Of a DNA stretch of 42,742 nt, positions 34,186 through 42,742 are shown piece by piece (the stretch's first letter is position 1; the number at the start of each line of letters is the position of its first letter). The translations under genes were made by a program, and so were the position numbers. The stretch is from Flavobacteriales bacterium (GTDB taxonomy: Bacteria; Bacteroidota; Bacteroidia; Flavobacteriales_F; PHOS-HE28): positions 1 through 42,742 of the forward strand of contig JADKCV010000034.1 in the NCBI GenBank assembly GCA_016718655.1, read 5' to 3'. The notes under the pieces are model-generated. The model saw nothing but the letters and a program-made list of their open reading frames with translations. It searched no databases and was not told the DNA's origin.

Positions 34186-36924
34186 ATGAGAACCCTGACC
34201 CTACTGAGCGTCATGATCGGCATGCACCCTGTCGTGGCGGTGAACGTGCAGGTCACCTTTCTCCAGAACGACTACTGTGGCCAGTCCGTTGGCATCATGC
34301 AGGCCACCGCTTCCAACGGTGTGGAGCCCTACCGCTACGATTGGTTCAGCGATGACGGTTCCGGCTTCGTTCCGCTTTGTACCGATTGTGGTCCCGAGAT
34401 CACGGGTCTGCCGGGGAACATCAATTACAAGGTCCTTGTGACCGACGACCTGGGTGCCATGGCCGAGGCCAGTGACTACCTATGGCCTGCGGACCTGGCG
34501 ATCCTCGACGAGGACATCGTGATCTTCCCTCACGTGTCGACCGAACAGCCTTACATGAAGCTCTATGTGGGTACATCCATGACCCCGGGGGCGTCCGCTA
34601 TCGTGGAGGTCATAGGGGCGGAATTGGTCTACCAACCGGAATTCCCCGGGGATGGCATCGGGATCTGGTGGTTCCGGCTGCTGCAAAGCACAGGTTCGAT
34701 CGGCATCCTTTATACGTTCCCTGGTGGTGAGTGCTCCGTACAACGCGACTTCACGAGGCCACCGCCTACGGTGTTGCCGACCATGGGCGTCGTGGACGGC
34801 CAAGGCTCGTGCTCCAATGCACCCACCGGAAGCGTCACCTTCGCGCTCACCAATGGAAGCATGCCTCAACCACTGGCTGTGATCCTGAACGGGAATACCA
34901 GCTTCACTCCAGGCATCTGGACCGGTCAGGAAGTGGTGGGGGCCACCACCTTGGTCACCTTGAACAACCTCGGCGCCGGTTCATACACCTTCCACCTCTC
35001 TGGGAACAACACAACGGGTTCCACCCCAACGGACATGGGCTTCCCATACCAGTGCTTCAATTCAATTCCATTCGTCGTCGCCAATGAGGGGGCTACCTGT
35101 GGTCGCGTGCAAGGCCGCGTGTTCGTTGACAACAACCTGAACTGTGGTTGGCAGGGATCCGAGCCGGGCGTGATGAACAGTGTGCTCGAGGTACTCCCCG
35201 GACCTACCTACGTCACCACCATAGCGGGAGGGCAGTATGACCTGACGCTCGCACCGGGTGCCTACACCATGGAACTGCAGAGCGATGTGATCGAAGAGCA
35301 CTGCGTGGGAACCCCCATTCCGTTCACCATCACGGGTGCCACCAACCCGGTCACCGTGAACCATGCCAGCGTCTCGCTGGTGCCCTTGGACGTGGCCGCC
35401 GTACTGGGCAGTGGGGCAGCGCGACCGGGTTTCGAATACGTTGTGGGGCTGTCCTTGCGCAACCACACGCCGGCCCCTAGTGGTGCCTTGACCGTTTCGC
35501 TTTCCTATGATCCCGTACTCGGTTTCATCAGCGCTGGAAGCACCCCGCCATCTACCGCCACAAGCGGTACGCTCACGTGGAACTTGCCACAGCTATCCGC
35601 GTTCCAGCAACGTCAGATCGTCCTTCGGTTCCAGATCCCGCCGGATGTGGGTCTGCTGGGCTCGGAACTCCTCACCTCCGTGGTGGTGAACACGGGGATC
35701 CCCGATGCCGTGCCTACCAATAACACCACCTCCCTGGCCCGGACCGTGACCGGCAGCTACGACCCCAACGACAAACTGGTCAGCACCAGCCTCGGGAGTG
35801 GAAGTCAGTGGCTGCTCGATGAGGATGAGTGGATCGACTACACCATCCGCTTCCAGAACACGGGCACGGATACGGCCTTCCATGTGCTGATCACCGACAC
35901 ATTGCCCTCGAACCTCGACCCGCTGACCTTGACAATGGGTGCAGGCTCGCATCCATTCACTTGGGAACTACGCGACGCGGGCACCTTGAAATTCCGGTTC
36001 TTCAACATCCTTCTGCCGGACAGCAACATCAACGAGCCCCGCAGCCACGGTTTCGTCAGCTTCCGGATCCGTCCACGTCTGCCGCTCTCGCCGGGTCAGC
36101 AGATCACCAACATCGCCAACATCTACTTCGACTTCAACCCGCCGGTGATCACTGACCCGAGCGTACTCACCGTGGTCTCACCCATCCGCCTCGATGCGCG
36201 CGTTTGGCTCGGCGGTGCCTATGATGCACTAGCCGCCTTGATGCGCGATGACCTGCGTACCCAGGCCCTGATCCCGCTCACCGAGCCCTATACTGCGCTC
36301 GGCTACACCCACAGCGGCGATGGCGGCAGTGAGACCATCTCACCTACCCTGCTCAACATCACTGGCCCAACAGCCATAGTGGATTGGGTGCTCCTTGAAT
36401 TGCGTAGCACGGCTCAACCAAACACCGTGTTGCACAGCCGCGCAGCACTGCTGCGTCGCGATGGCCGTATCACCGACAAGGACGGAACAAGCCCTTTGGC
36501 TTTTGCTGCACCTGTTGGCAGTTACCGCATCGCCCTGCTGCACCGGAACCACCTTGGCGTGATCAGCGCCGCACCCATCGCACTCAGCAGCACCACCACC
36601 ACGTGGGACACGCGCACCACTGCAACGGCGCTCTTCGGCACTGCACCCACCAGTGTAGCCGGTAGCACCCGACTGCTCTGGCCTGGCGATGGTAGTGGCG
36701 ATGGCACGGTGAAGTATTCCGGCGTGAACAACGACCGCGACCCGGTCCTGGTGGCCATCGGTGGCTCCGTGCCCACCAATGTGGTATCCGGCATTTACAG
36801 CCCGCTGGACATCAACCTCGATGGGCAGTTGCGCTACGCCGGTGCCAACAACGACCGCGACCCCATCCTGCAGACCATCGGGGGAACGGTGCCAACGGCG
36901 GTGAGGGTGGAGCAACTACCGTGA
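34186..36924 (+). CDS. Paralog H: adhesin-like protein with exchanged, EF-hand/dockerin-like C-terminal domain
   Basis: About 912 residues. ATG 34186 (MRTLTLLSVMIGMHPVVAVN) opens a signal peptide; ATG 34168 would add six residues. The front is an array member: SprB-like region GVEPYRYDWFSDDGSG; CGRVQGRVFVDNNLNCGWQG; SGAARPGFEYVVGLSLRNHT; SYDPNDKLVSTSLGSGSQWL (about 524); DEDEWIDYTIRFQNTGTDTA; and the first 42 bp of the seam block at 36126. After DPSVLTVVSP, in place of a type-A sorting domain, it has a 245-residue domain: LDARVWLGGAYDALAALMRD, EPYTALGYTHSGDGGSE, IVDWVLLELRS, ALLRRDGRITD, LLHRNHLGVISAAPIAL, then DGSGDGTVKYSGVNNDRDPV and DINLDGQLRYAGANNDRDPI, and GTVPTAVRVEQLP. The Asp/Asn-rich loops suggest calcium binding. 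The same domain ends the genes at 8846 and 37265. Confidence 0.83.
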   Translation: MRTLTLLSVMIGMHPVVAVNVQVTFLQNDYCGQSVGIMQATASNGVEPYRYDWFSDDGSGFVPLCTDCGPEITGLPGNINYKVLVTDDLGAMAEASDYLWPADLAILDEDIVIFPHVSTEQPYMKLYVGTSMTPGASAIVEVIGAELVYQPEFPGDGIGIWWFRLLQSTGSIGILYTFPGGECSVQRDFTRPPPTVLPTMGVVDGQGSCSNAPTGSVTFALTNGSMPQPLAVILNGNTSFTPGIWTGQEVVGATTLVTLNNLGAGSYTFHLSGNNTTGSTPTDMGFPYQCFNSIPFVVANEGATCGRVQGRVFVDNNLNCGWQGSEPGVMNSVLEVLPGPTYVTTIAGGQYDLTLAPGAYTMELQSDVIEEHCVGTPIPFTITGATNPVTVNHASVSLVPLDVAAVLGSGAARPGFEYVVGLSLRNHTPAPSGALTVSLSYDPVLGFISAGSTPPSTATSGTLTWNLPQLSAFQQRQIVLRFQIPPDVGLLGSELLTSVVVNTGIPDAVPTNNTTSLARTVTGSYDPNDKLVSTSLGSGSQWLLDEDEWIDYTIRFQNTGTDTAFHVLITDTLPSNLDPLTLTMGAGSHPFTWELRDAGTLKFRFFNILLPDSNINEPRSHGFVSFRIRPRLPLSPGQQITNIANIYFDFNPPVITDPSVLTVVSPIRLDARVWLGGAYDALAALMRDDLRTQALIPLTEPYTALGYTHSGDGGSETISPTLLNITGPTAIVDWVLLELRSTAQPNTVLHSRAALLRRDGRITDKDGTSPLAFAAPVGSYRIALLHRNHLGVISAAPIALSSTTTTWDTRTTATALFGTAPTSVAGSTRLLWPGDGSGDGTVKYSGVNNDRDPVLVAIGGSVPTNVVSGIYSPLDINLDGQLRYAGANNDRDPILQTIGGTVPTAVRVEQLP
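36126..36167 (+). repeat. Partial seam block in paralog H
   Basis: About the first 42 bases of the block are kept, then the sequence changes into the exchanged C-terminal domain. The loss of similarity marks the likely recombination point. Confidence 0.7.
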
Positions 36925-37229
36925 GAACGACATTGACAACCAACAGCCACTTCGACCGCAGCCAGCCGGTGATCACCGAGCCGAACTTGCTGGAGGCAGA
37001 GTTCAGTACAGGAATGTGGGAGGTCGATGAAAGGCGTCTGAGACTTTCACCAGTACCCATCCTTGATCAGCTGAACCTGTCCTCAAACGACGAGTTCCGT
37101 TCGGTCCGGAGTATTGCTACCGTTGGCCTGGAAGGGCAACAAACGTCCAGCAAGGCAACTTCCGTGACCACTGGCGTCTTCGTAATGAAAGCAGGCGCCC
37201 ATCTGCTCGTTGCCACAATGTCCAACTGA
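36921..37229 (+). pseudogene. Orphan seam block plus type-A sorting domain behind paralog H
   Basis: The frame overlaps the end of H (GTGA) and reads TNSHFDRSQPVITEPNLLEA, EFSTGMWEVDERRLRLSPVP, then TSSKATSVTTGVFVMKAG and AHLLVATMSN to TGA 37227-37229. The first part is a decayed form of the family seam NIYFDFNPPVITEPSVLVAE followed by EFSTG; the rest keeps the length and pattern of a type-A sorting domain (LSPVP near the start, GVFVMKAGAHLLV near the end). There is no signal peptide or body. It looks like the original tail of H, displaced when the current C-terminal domain was acquired. Confidence 0.7.
36950..37009 (+). repeat. Decayed seam block in the orphan tail behind H
   Basis: Same length and order as the other copies, but with clearly more changes; the GTGATCACCGAGCCGA core and the GAGTTCAGTAC end are kept. 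Confidence 0.7.
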
Positions 37230-37264
37230 AGTTCCGCTTGTGAACGCTACATCGAACGCTGATC

Positions 37265-40200
37265 ATGCGCTTCCTTATCACGATCTTCTCTACCGTGTTA
37301 TCGGGCATGGTGCTCGCCCAGCAGCCAGGCACACTCGACCCCACATTCAACCCCAGTGATGCGGGCTTCGGCCTCGGGGATGGTACATGGGGAGGTTACG
37401 TCTATGCCATGGCGCGGCAGCCGGACGGCAAAGTGATCATTGGTGGACAGTTCGGATGGCACAACGGTCACATCGTGGGCAGTCTTTCACGCATGAATGC
37501 AGATGGCACGCGCGATGAGACGTTCCAGATCGGACAGATCGTGAGCGGCCAGGTATTCGCGATCGCCTTACAGACCGATGGTAAGATCCTCCTTGGGGGG
37601 AACTTCTCCTCCGTGAATGGAGTAGCTCGTTATTGCCTGGCCCGCCTCAATGCGGACGGTTCCCTTGATACCGGGTTCGATGTCGGGTTCAATTCGATGA
37701 ACGAGACGGTGATCAGATCCATCGCGCCTCAAGCCAATGGCACGATCGTGATCGGCGGCTGGTTCACGAGTATGGGTGGGGTGCCGCGCAATAACATTAC
37801 ACGCCTGCTTGCTAATGGGGCAGATGATACAAACTTCGACACCGGGAGTGGCTGCTCCGGACAGGTACTTGCTGTGCGGAACACCGGTTCCGGCCGGGTG
37901 TTGGTGGTCGGGGAATTCGACTCGTTCAATGGCGTACCGCGGGGTGGCATCGTTCGAGTGAACACCAACGGCTCTATCGATCCCGGCTTCGCTGCGGGAG
38001 CCGGCATCAACGGAGGGCAGATCGCGGCGCTGCTGGAACGTGAAGACGGGTCATTGTACGTGGGTGGTAGGTTCACCTCATTCGATGGCCTGCCGCGACA
38101 GTGTACCGCACGTCTGCTGGCCAATGGTACTGTGGACCCAACTATGGGGTGCCGTGGGACCGGATCTTATCGTGAGTACGGAGAACGTGAAGTCCATGGT
38201 GGAAGCAGCGGATGGTTCCTTGCTCATCGGTGGACGGTTCACGACCGTTGGCGGCATTGCCAAACCCTTTTTTGCCAAGCTCTCCAACACCGGCGTATGG
38301 GACCCCACGTATCCCGGGGGTACCGGGTTCAACGCCGCGATCCATACCATGCTGCTTCGGCCAGATGGCAAGGCGCTCGTTGGCGGCGAGTTCGTGTACT
38401 TCGGTGATCGCACCGCCATCGGCTACACACAACTCAGCTTGGACGGAAGCTTGGATGCCAGCTTCAATCCAGGTAACGGGTTCAATGGTGGCAATGTGAG
38501 CCAGCTGATCGTTCAGCCGGACCAGCGCACACTTGCGCTCGGCGGTTTTGCAGGGTACCAGGGTGCCGAACGCCCCAGTTTGCTCCGCTTGAATGCAGAT
38601 GGTTCGCTCGATCCGGGCTTCGGTCCCGTGCTTCCGGAAAATGGTAGTTTGGGCTGTATGGCTCTTCAACCCGACGGGCGTATCGTGATCAGCGGCGGCT
38701 TCACCTCGTTCGCAGGGCACACCTCATCGCGGATCGCACGGTTGAACAGCAATGGATCCATCGATGCATCGTTCACAGCGAACGGCATCAACGGCACGGT
38801 GAGCAGAGCTATTGTCCAACCGGATGGTCGCATCATGATCGCGGGTGGCTTTGCAACGGTACAGGGAGTTGCGCGGAACCGGGTGGCACGGCTGCTGTCC
38901 GACGGTTCTCTCGACCTATCGTTCAACCCCGGTTCCGGTCCGAACAATGTCGTTTTCGGTATGCACGTGCAGTTCGACGGGAAGGTGTTGCTGGTCGGTA
39001 ATTTCACGTCCTACAATGGCACCACGCGAAACCGGATCGTACGGCTCAATGCAGATGGGTCGTTGGACACATCGTTCGATCCAAGTGCCGGGGCGAACGT
39101 GAGCATCACCGGTGCGGTATCCACGGATGCCGGAATGATCATGGTCTGGGGGCCATTCGCCACCTTCAATGGGGTCGCACGCAATGGCCTTGCACGCCTC
39201 AACCCAGACGGTAGCCTGGACCAAACTTTCAATGCTTCGTTGGTCGGCTCGGTGATCACTGCGGTGCTTCCTTGTGCGGACGGGCGCATGCTCATCGCCG
39301 GATCCTCCAACTTCAGTGTGGGCGGCAACACACTCTATGGGTTTGGTCGCCTACTCCCGGATGGAAGCATCGACCCCAGTTTCGAGGTGGGCATGGGTAT
39401 CGACCGCGGTGCCTCATCCGTGGTGCATGCGGATAACGGGCAAGTACTCTTGGCGGGAGGCTTCCATTCCTACAATGGATCGGGGCGGAACCGCATCGTG
39501 CGCATCGACAATGGACTCGATCCATTGGTCACCGTTCGACCCCGGGTCTTCCTGGATGGACCGCTGAACACCACCACCAACATCATGGGGGATCAACTCC
39601 GGAGCTTCCAGCTGCTTCCGTCCGCCGAACCGTACACAGCTATGGGTTACACGCACGTAGCAAGTGGAGGTGCGGAGAGCGCATCACCCACCGCCATGGG
39701 ACCCGGTGGTAACAACAACGTCGTGGACTGGGTGGTGGTGGAACTGCGCGACCCCTTGGAGCCCGCGACCATTTATGCCACGCGAAGCGCCCTCCTCCAA
39801 CGCGATGGCGATGTGGTCGGCACCAACGGGGGATCTCCGGTGGACTTCCCCTTTCCCCCTGGCAGCTACCATATCACCATCCGCCACCGCAACCACCTCG
39901 GCGTCATGACAGCCTCGCCCATCGTGCTGGCCGCTTCACCCATCACCATCGACTTCACCAGCTCGGCTACGTCCACCTGGGGAACGGGTGCGCGCAAGAA
40001 CACCGGTAGCGTAATGTCCCTCTGGCCCGGCGATGCCACCTTCGACGGGCCAGGTGAAATACACAGGCACCGGCAACGACCGCGACGTGGTGCTGACCGC
40101 TGTGGGAGGAAGCACACCGACAAATGTGGCCAACGATGTCTACAACGGTGCCGATGTGAACATGGACGGCGTGGTGAAGTATGTCGGCCTCAACAACGAC

Positions 40201-40269
40201 CGCGACATCATCCTCCAGACCATCGGGGGCACGGTGCCTACAGCGGTGAGGCTGGAGCAAGTGCCTTAG
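37265..40269 (+). CDS. Delta-60-type repeat (beta-propeller-like) exported protein with EF-hand-like C-terminal domain, frameshifted twice
   Basis: About 1000 residues if repaired. The signal peptide is MRFLITIFSTVLSGMVLAQ. Then come 14 repeats of roughly 50 residues with the Delta-60 pattern, for example IALQTDGKILLGGNFSSVNG, RLNADGSLDTGFDVG, LLRPDGKALVGGEFVYFGD, IVQPDGRIMIAGGFATVQG. Fourteen repeats would suit two seven-bladed propellers. The C-terminal domain matches H and the gene at 8846: VRPRVFLDGPLNTTTNIMG, EPYTAMGYTHVASGG, VVDWVVVELRDPLEPAT, LLQRDGDVVGTNGG, IRHRNHLGVMTASPIVL, VNMDGVVKYVGLNNDRDI and GTVPTAVRLEQVP. Frame breaks: one near 38141-38150 (after RLLANGTVDPT) and one extra C at 40050/40051, where DATFDG should run on into QVKYTGTGNDRDV. 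It converges on valS with a 5-bp gap. Confidence 0.78.
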
Positions 40270-40274
40270 CACTC

Positions 40275-42742
40275 CTACTTCAACACCGCCAAGCGCTCCT
40301 CCAGTGTCTTGATCTTGGCCTCGGCATCCGCCTTCTTCTTGCGCTCGTTCTCCAGCACTTGCACGGGTGCGCCGGCCACGAAGCGTTCATTGCCCAGCTT
40401 CTTCTCCACGCTGCTCAGAAAGCCGCGTAAGTAGCTCAACTCCTCTTCGGCCTTCTTCGCTTCGGCGGCGGGATCCACGTTGCTGCCCAGGTCGATGGCG
40501 TACTCGGTGGTGCCGACAAGGAATGTAACACTGCCTTCGGTCACTTTCTCCACAGCGGAGATGGCGCCCACGTTGGCAAGCTTGCTCACCAACGACGAGA
40601 CCGGGGGCTGCATGGGCACTGCTCCCTTCGTCTGCACCTCAAGTGCCTCCTTCGGGCTCATGCCACGCTCATTCCGGGTATTGCGAACTGCGGTCACCAG
40701 GTCGAACGCGTGCTGTACCTCGGCCTCCAACTTCGCATCACCCACACCGCCCTTCGGCCACGCGGCCACGATGATGTCATCACCCTCCTTTCGCTCGCGC
40801 AGGTGGTGCCAAAGCTCCTCGGTGAGGAAGGGCATGTAAGGATGCAACAGCTTCAACACATCCTCGAACAGACCGATGGTGGCCTCGTAGGTAACCGCAT
40901 CGATCGGTTGCGACACGCCATCAACGAACGCAGGCTTGATGCTCTCCAGGGTCCAGCTGCACAGGTCGTCCCACACGAGTTTGTAGGTGGCCATCAACGC
41001 CTCACTGATCCGGAACTGGTCGTAGAGACCATCGAGCTCGGCGGTAGCACGCTGCACGCGGCTTTGCATCCAAGCGACCGCAGCTGCCGATGATGCCGGT
41101 TGCGGGCGATCATCCACGCTCCAACCTTTCACCAAGCGGAACGCGTTCCAGATCTTGTTGCTGAAGTTGCGGCCCTGCTCGCAGAGCGAATCATCATACG
41201 GCAGATCATTGCCAGCAGGACTGGTGAGCAGCATGCCCACGCGGACGCCGTCGGCGCCGAACTTCTCGATCAGCTCCAACGGGTCCGGGCTGTTGCCCAG
41301 GCTCTTGCTCATCTTGCGGCCCAGCTTGTCGCGTACGATGCCAGTGAGGTACACGTTCTTGAACGGCACCTCCTGCTTGTACTCCATCCCTGCCATGATC
41401 ATGCGTGCCACCCAGAAGAAGAGGATCTCCGGTGCCGTCACCAGGTCGTTCGTGGGGTAGTAGTACTTGATGTCCGCATTGTTCGGATCCTTGAACCCAT
41501 CGAACACACTGATCGGCCAAAGCCAACTGCTGAACCAGGTGTCCATGACGCCCTCGCCCTGAGTGATGCCCATGGTGCTTTGGCCCGCTGCTGTGAAATG
41601 CGCAATGGCCTCGGCCTCGGTCTTGCACACGGCGAAGTCACCGTTCGTATTGTACCACGCCGGCACCCGCTGCCCCCACCACAACTGGCGGCTGATGCAC
41701 CAGTCGCGCACGTTCTCCATCCAGTGCTTGTAGGTGTTGGCGAACTTCTGCGGATGCAACTTCACACGACCATCGTTCACCACGTCCAACGCCGGCTTGG
41801 CCAACTCGCCCATCTTCACGAACCACTGCAACGAAAGGCGCGGCTCGATCACGGCATCGGTCCGCTCGCTGTAGCCCACCTTGTTGGTGATGTCCTCGGC
41901 CTTCACCAGGTGGCCTTTCTCCTCCAACTCCTTCACGATCTTCTTCCGCACGGCGAAGCGGTCCTCGCCGACATATAGCTGCGCAGCTGCGCTGAGCGTG
42001 CCGTTGGGCTCCAGGATGTCGATGGTCTCCAAGCCGTGCTTCTTGCCCAGCTCGTGGTCGTTCACATCATGCGCTGGCGTCACCTTCAGCGCACCGGTAC
42101 CGAACTCGCGCTCCACGTACTCATCGAAGATCACCGGGATCTTGCGACCGATCAGCGGCACCTCCACGTGCATTCCCTTCAGGTCGGCATAACGCTCGTC
42201 CTCGGGATGCACCGCCACGGCCGTATCACCCAGGATCGTCTCAGGACGTGTGGTGGCGATGGTCACATACTCTTCGCAGTCCGCGTTGTCCGTCACCACC
42301 CGATAGCGGATGTGGTAAAGCTTGGAGTTCACCTCCTTGTGGATCACCTCCTCGTCGCTCACTGCGGTCAGCGCCACGGGATCCCAGTTCACCATACGCA
42401 GGCCACGGTAGACCAGTCCTTTCTGATACAGGTCGATGAAGACGTCGATGACCGCTTCGCTCAGGTCGTCCTCCATGGTGAACCGCGTGCGGTCCCAATC
42501 ACAGCTGGCACCGAGCTTCTTCAACTGCTCGAGGATCACCCCACCGTACTTCTCCTTCCACGCGAAGGCATGCTTCAGGAATTCCTCCCGACCGATCGCG
42601 CTCTTCTTGATCCCTTGTTCCGCCAGCAGCCGCACCACCTTTGCTTCCGTGGCGATGCTCGCATGATCGGTGCCGGGTACCCAGCATGCGTTCTTGCCTT
42701 GCATCCGCGCACGGCGCACCAGTACGTCCTGGATGGTGTTGT
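40275..42742 (-). CDS. valS: Valyl-tRNA synthetase, N-terminus cut by window edge
   Basis: About 822 codons are present, reading leftwards from the window end (NTIQDVLVRRARMQGKNACW, VPGTDHASIATEAKVV) to TAG 40277-40275. This is a class I aminoacyl-tRNA synthetase that charges tRNA-Val in the cytosol. The editing (CP1) region is present (TTRPETILGDTAVAVHPEDE, GTGALKVTPAHDVNDHELGK), as are the WCISRQLWWGQRVPAWY segment, the catalytic GRKMSKSLGNSPDPLEL loop, the anticodon-binding helical domain and the C-terminal coiled-coil arm characteristic of ValRS (EEELSYLRGFLSSVEKKLGN to the end). The HIGH motif lies beyond the window. The frame is fully intact, which shows that frame breaks elsewhere are not uniform across the window. 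Confidence 0.95.
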   Translation of the reverse strand, partial: NTIQDVLVRRARMQGKNACWVPGTDHASIATEAKVVRLLAEQGIKKSAIGREEFLKHAFAWKEKYGGVILEQLKKLGASCDWDRTRFTMEDDLSEAVIDVFIDLYQKGLVYRGLRMVNWDPVALTAVSDEEVIHKEVNSKLYHIRYRVVTDNADCEEYVTIATTRPETILGDTAVAVHPEDERYADLKGMHVEVPLIGRKIPVIFDEYVEREFGTGALKVTPAHDVNDHELGKKHGLETIDILEPNGTLSAAAQLYVGEDRFAVRKKIVKELEEKGHLVKAEDITNKVGYSERTDAVIEPRLSLQWFVKMGELAKPALDVVNDGRVKLHPQKFANTYKHWMENVRDWCISRQLWWGQRVPAWYNTNGDFAVCKTEAEAIAHFTAAGQSTMGITQGEGVMDTWFSSWLWPISVFDGFKDPNNADIKYYYPTNDLVTAPEILFFWVARMIMAGMEYKQEVPFKNVYLTGIVRDKLGRKMSKSLGNSPDPLELIEKFGADGVRVGMLLTSPAGNDLPYDDSLCEQGRNFSNKIWNAFRLVKGWSVDDRPQPASSAAAVAWMQSRVQRATAELDGLYDQFRISEALMATYKLVWDDLCSWTLESIKPAFVDGVSQPIDAVTYEATIGLFEDVLKLLHPYMPFLTEELWHHLRERKEGDDIIVAAWPKGGVGDAKLEAEVQHAFDLVTAVRNTRNERGMSPKEALEVQTKGAVPMQPPVSSLVSKLANVGAISAVEKVTEGSVTFLVGTTEYAIDLGSNVDPAAEAKKAEEELSYLRGFLSSVEKKLGNERFVAGAPVQVLENERKKKADAEAKIKTLEERLAVLK

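Noticed and set aside
18206..36924. Regularly repeated DNA that might be taken for a CRISPR or satellite array
   Set aside because: Repeats are about 2.2 kb apart and coincide with conserved protein domains of tandem paralogs; there are no short spacers.
41100..41978. 292-codon open frame antisense to valS
   Set aside because: Shadow of valS; composition typical of GC-driven antisense frames.
1..42742. Search by eye for tRNA, rRNA, insertion sequence ends and integrase or transposase motifs
   Set aside because: None was found, so the gene loss and domain exchange seen here cannot be tied to a visible mobile element.

Overview
The window comes from a GC-rich member of the Bacteroidota, most likely of the Flavobacteriales. 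The evidence is the number of large exported proteins with type IX secretion (T9SS) type-A C-terminal sorting domains, plus promoter boxes of the Bacteroidota -7 type (TAnnTTTG, here often TAnCTTCG). The species cannot be named from the sequence.

Layout. (1) 1-2412, minus strand: the 5' end of icmF (fused acyl-CoA mutase), preceded by a 35-codon broken second copy of its start, then a lipoprotein serine hydrolase and a small NAD(P)-binding epimerase-like protein. (2) 2471-8545, plus strand: marR with a paired palindromic operator over its promoter, followed without real gaps by tolC-, hlyD- and RND-type genes, a self-regulated efflux operon. (3) 8552-9839: two genes facing away from each other, both missing their 5' ends, which looks like a deletion scar. 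(4) 9849-10391, minus: a secreted PEBP (YbhB/YbcL-like) protein. (5) 10506-16570, plus: three T9SS cargo proteins built from shared modules; the third is frameshifted in both its signal peptide and its sorting domain. (6) 16579-17517, minus: Ppx/GppA phosphatase with no normal start codon, followed by a remnant of an AbgT transporter on the plus strand.

(7) 18206-37229, plus: the dominant feature, a head-to-tail array of eight paralogous exported adhesin-like proteins, here called A to H. Each has a signal peptide, one SprB-like repeat module, an SdrD/carboxypeptidase-regulatory-like module, a beta-sandwich, a conserved YDPNDK...DEWIDYTIRFQNTG domain and a C-terminal sorting domain. A to G are spaced like one operon, with ATGA overlaps or gaps of 1-11 nt. 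B and C carry many indels. E loses its sorting domain through one missing G in a G run. A 60-bp block at the seam before the sorting domain is almost identical at DNA level in all copies. H has swapped its type-A sorting domain for a different C-terminal domain, and a leftover block plus type-A tail lies directly behind it; a leftover of the other tail type lies directly behind G. (8) 37265-40269, plus: a 14-repeat Delta-60-type propeller protein with the same alternative C-terminal domain, frameshifted twice. (9) 40275-42742, minus: most of valS, valyl-tRNA synthetase.

The most interesting signals are the apparent C-terminal cassette exchange in the paralog array, and a set of five promoters whose -7 box sits exactly 4 nt before the start codon, which predicts leaderless mRNAs and in turn an ATC start for ppx. 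No tRNA, rRNA, CRISPR array, insertion sequence or replication origin was seen.
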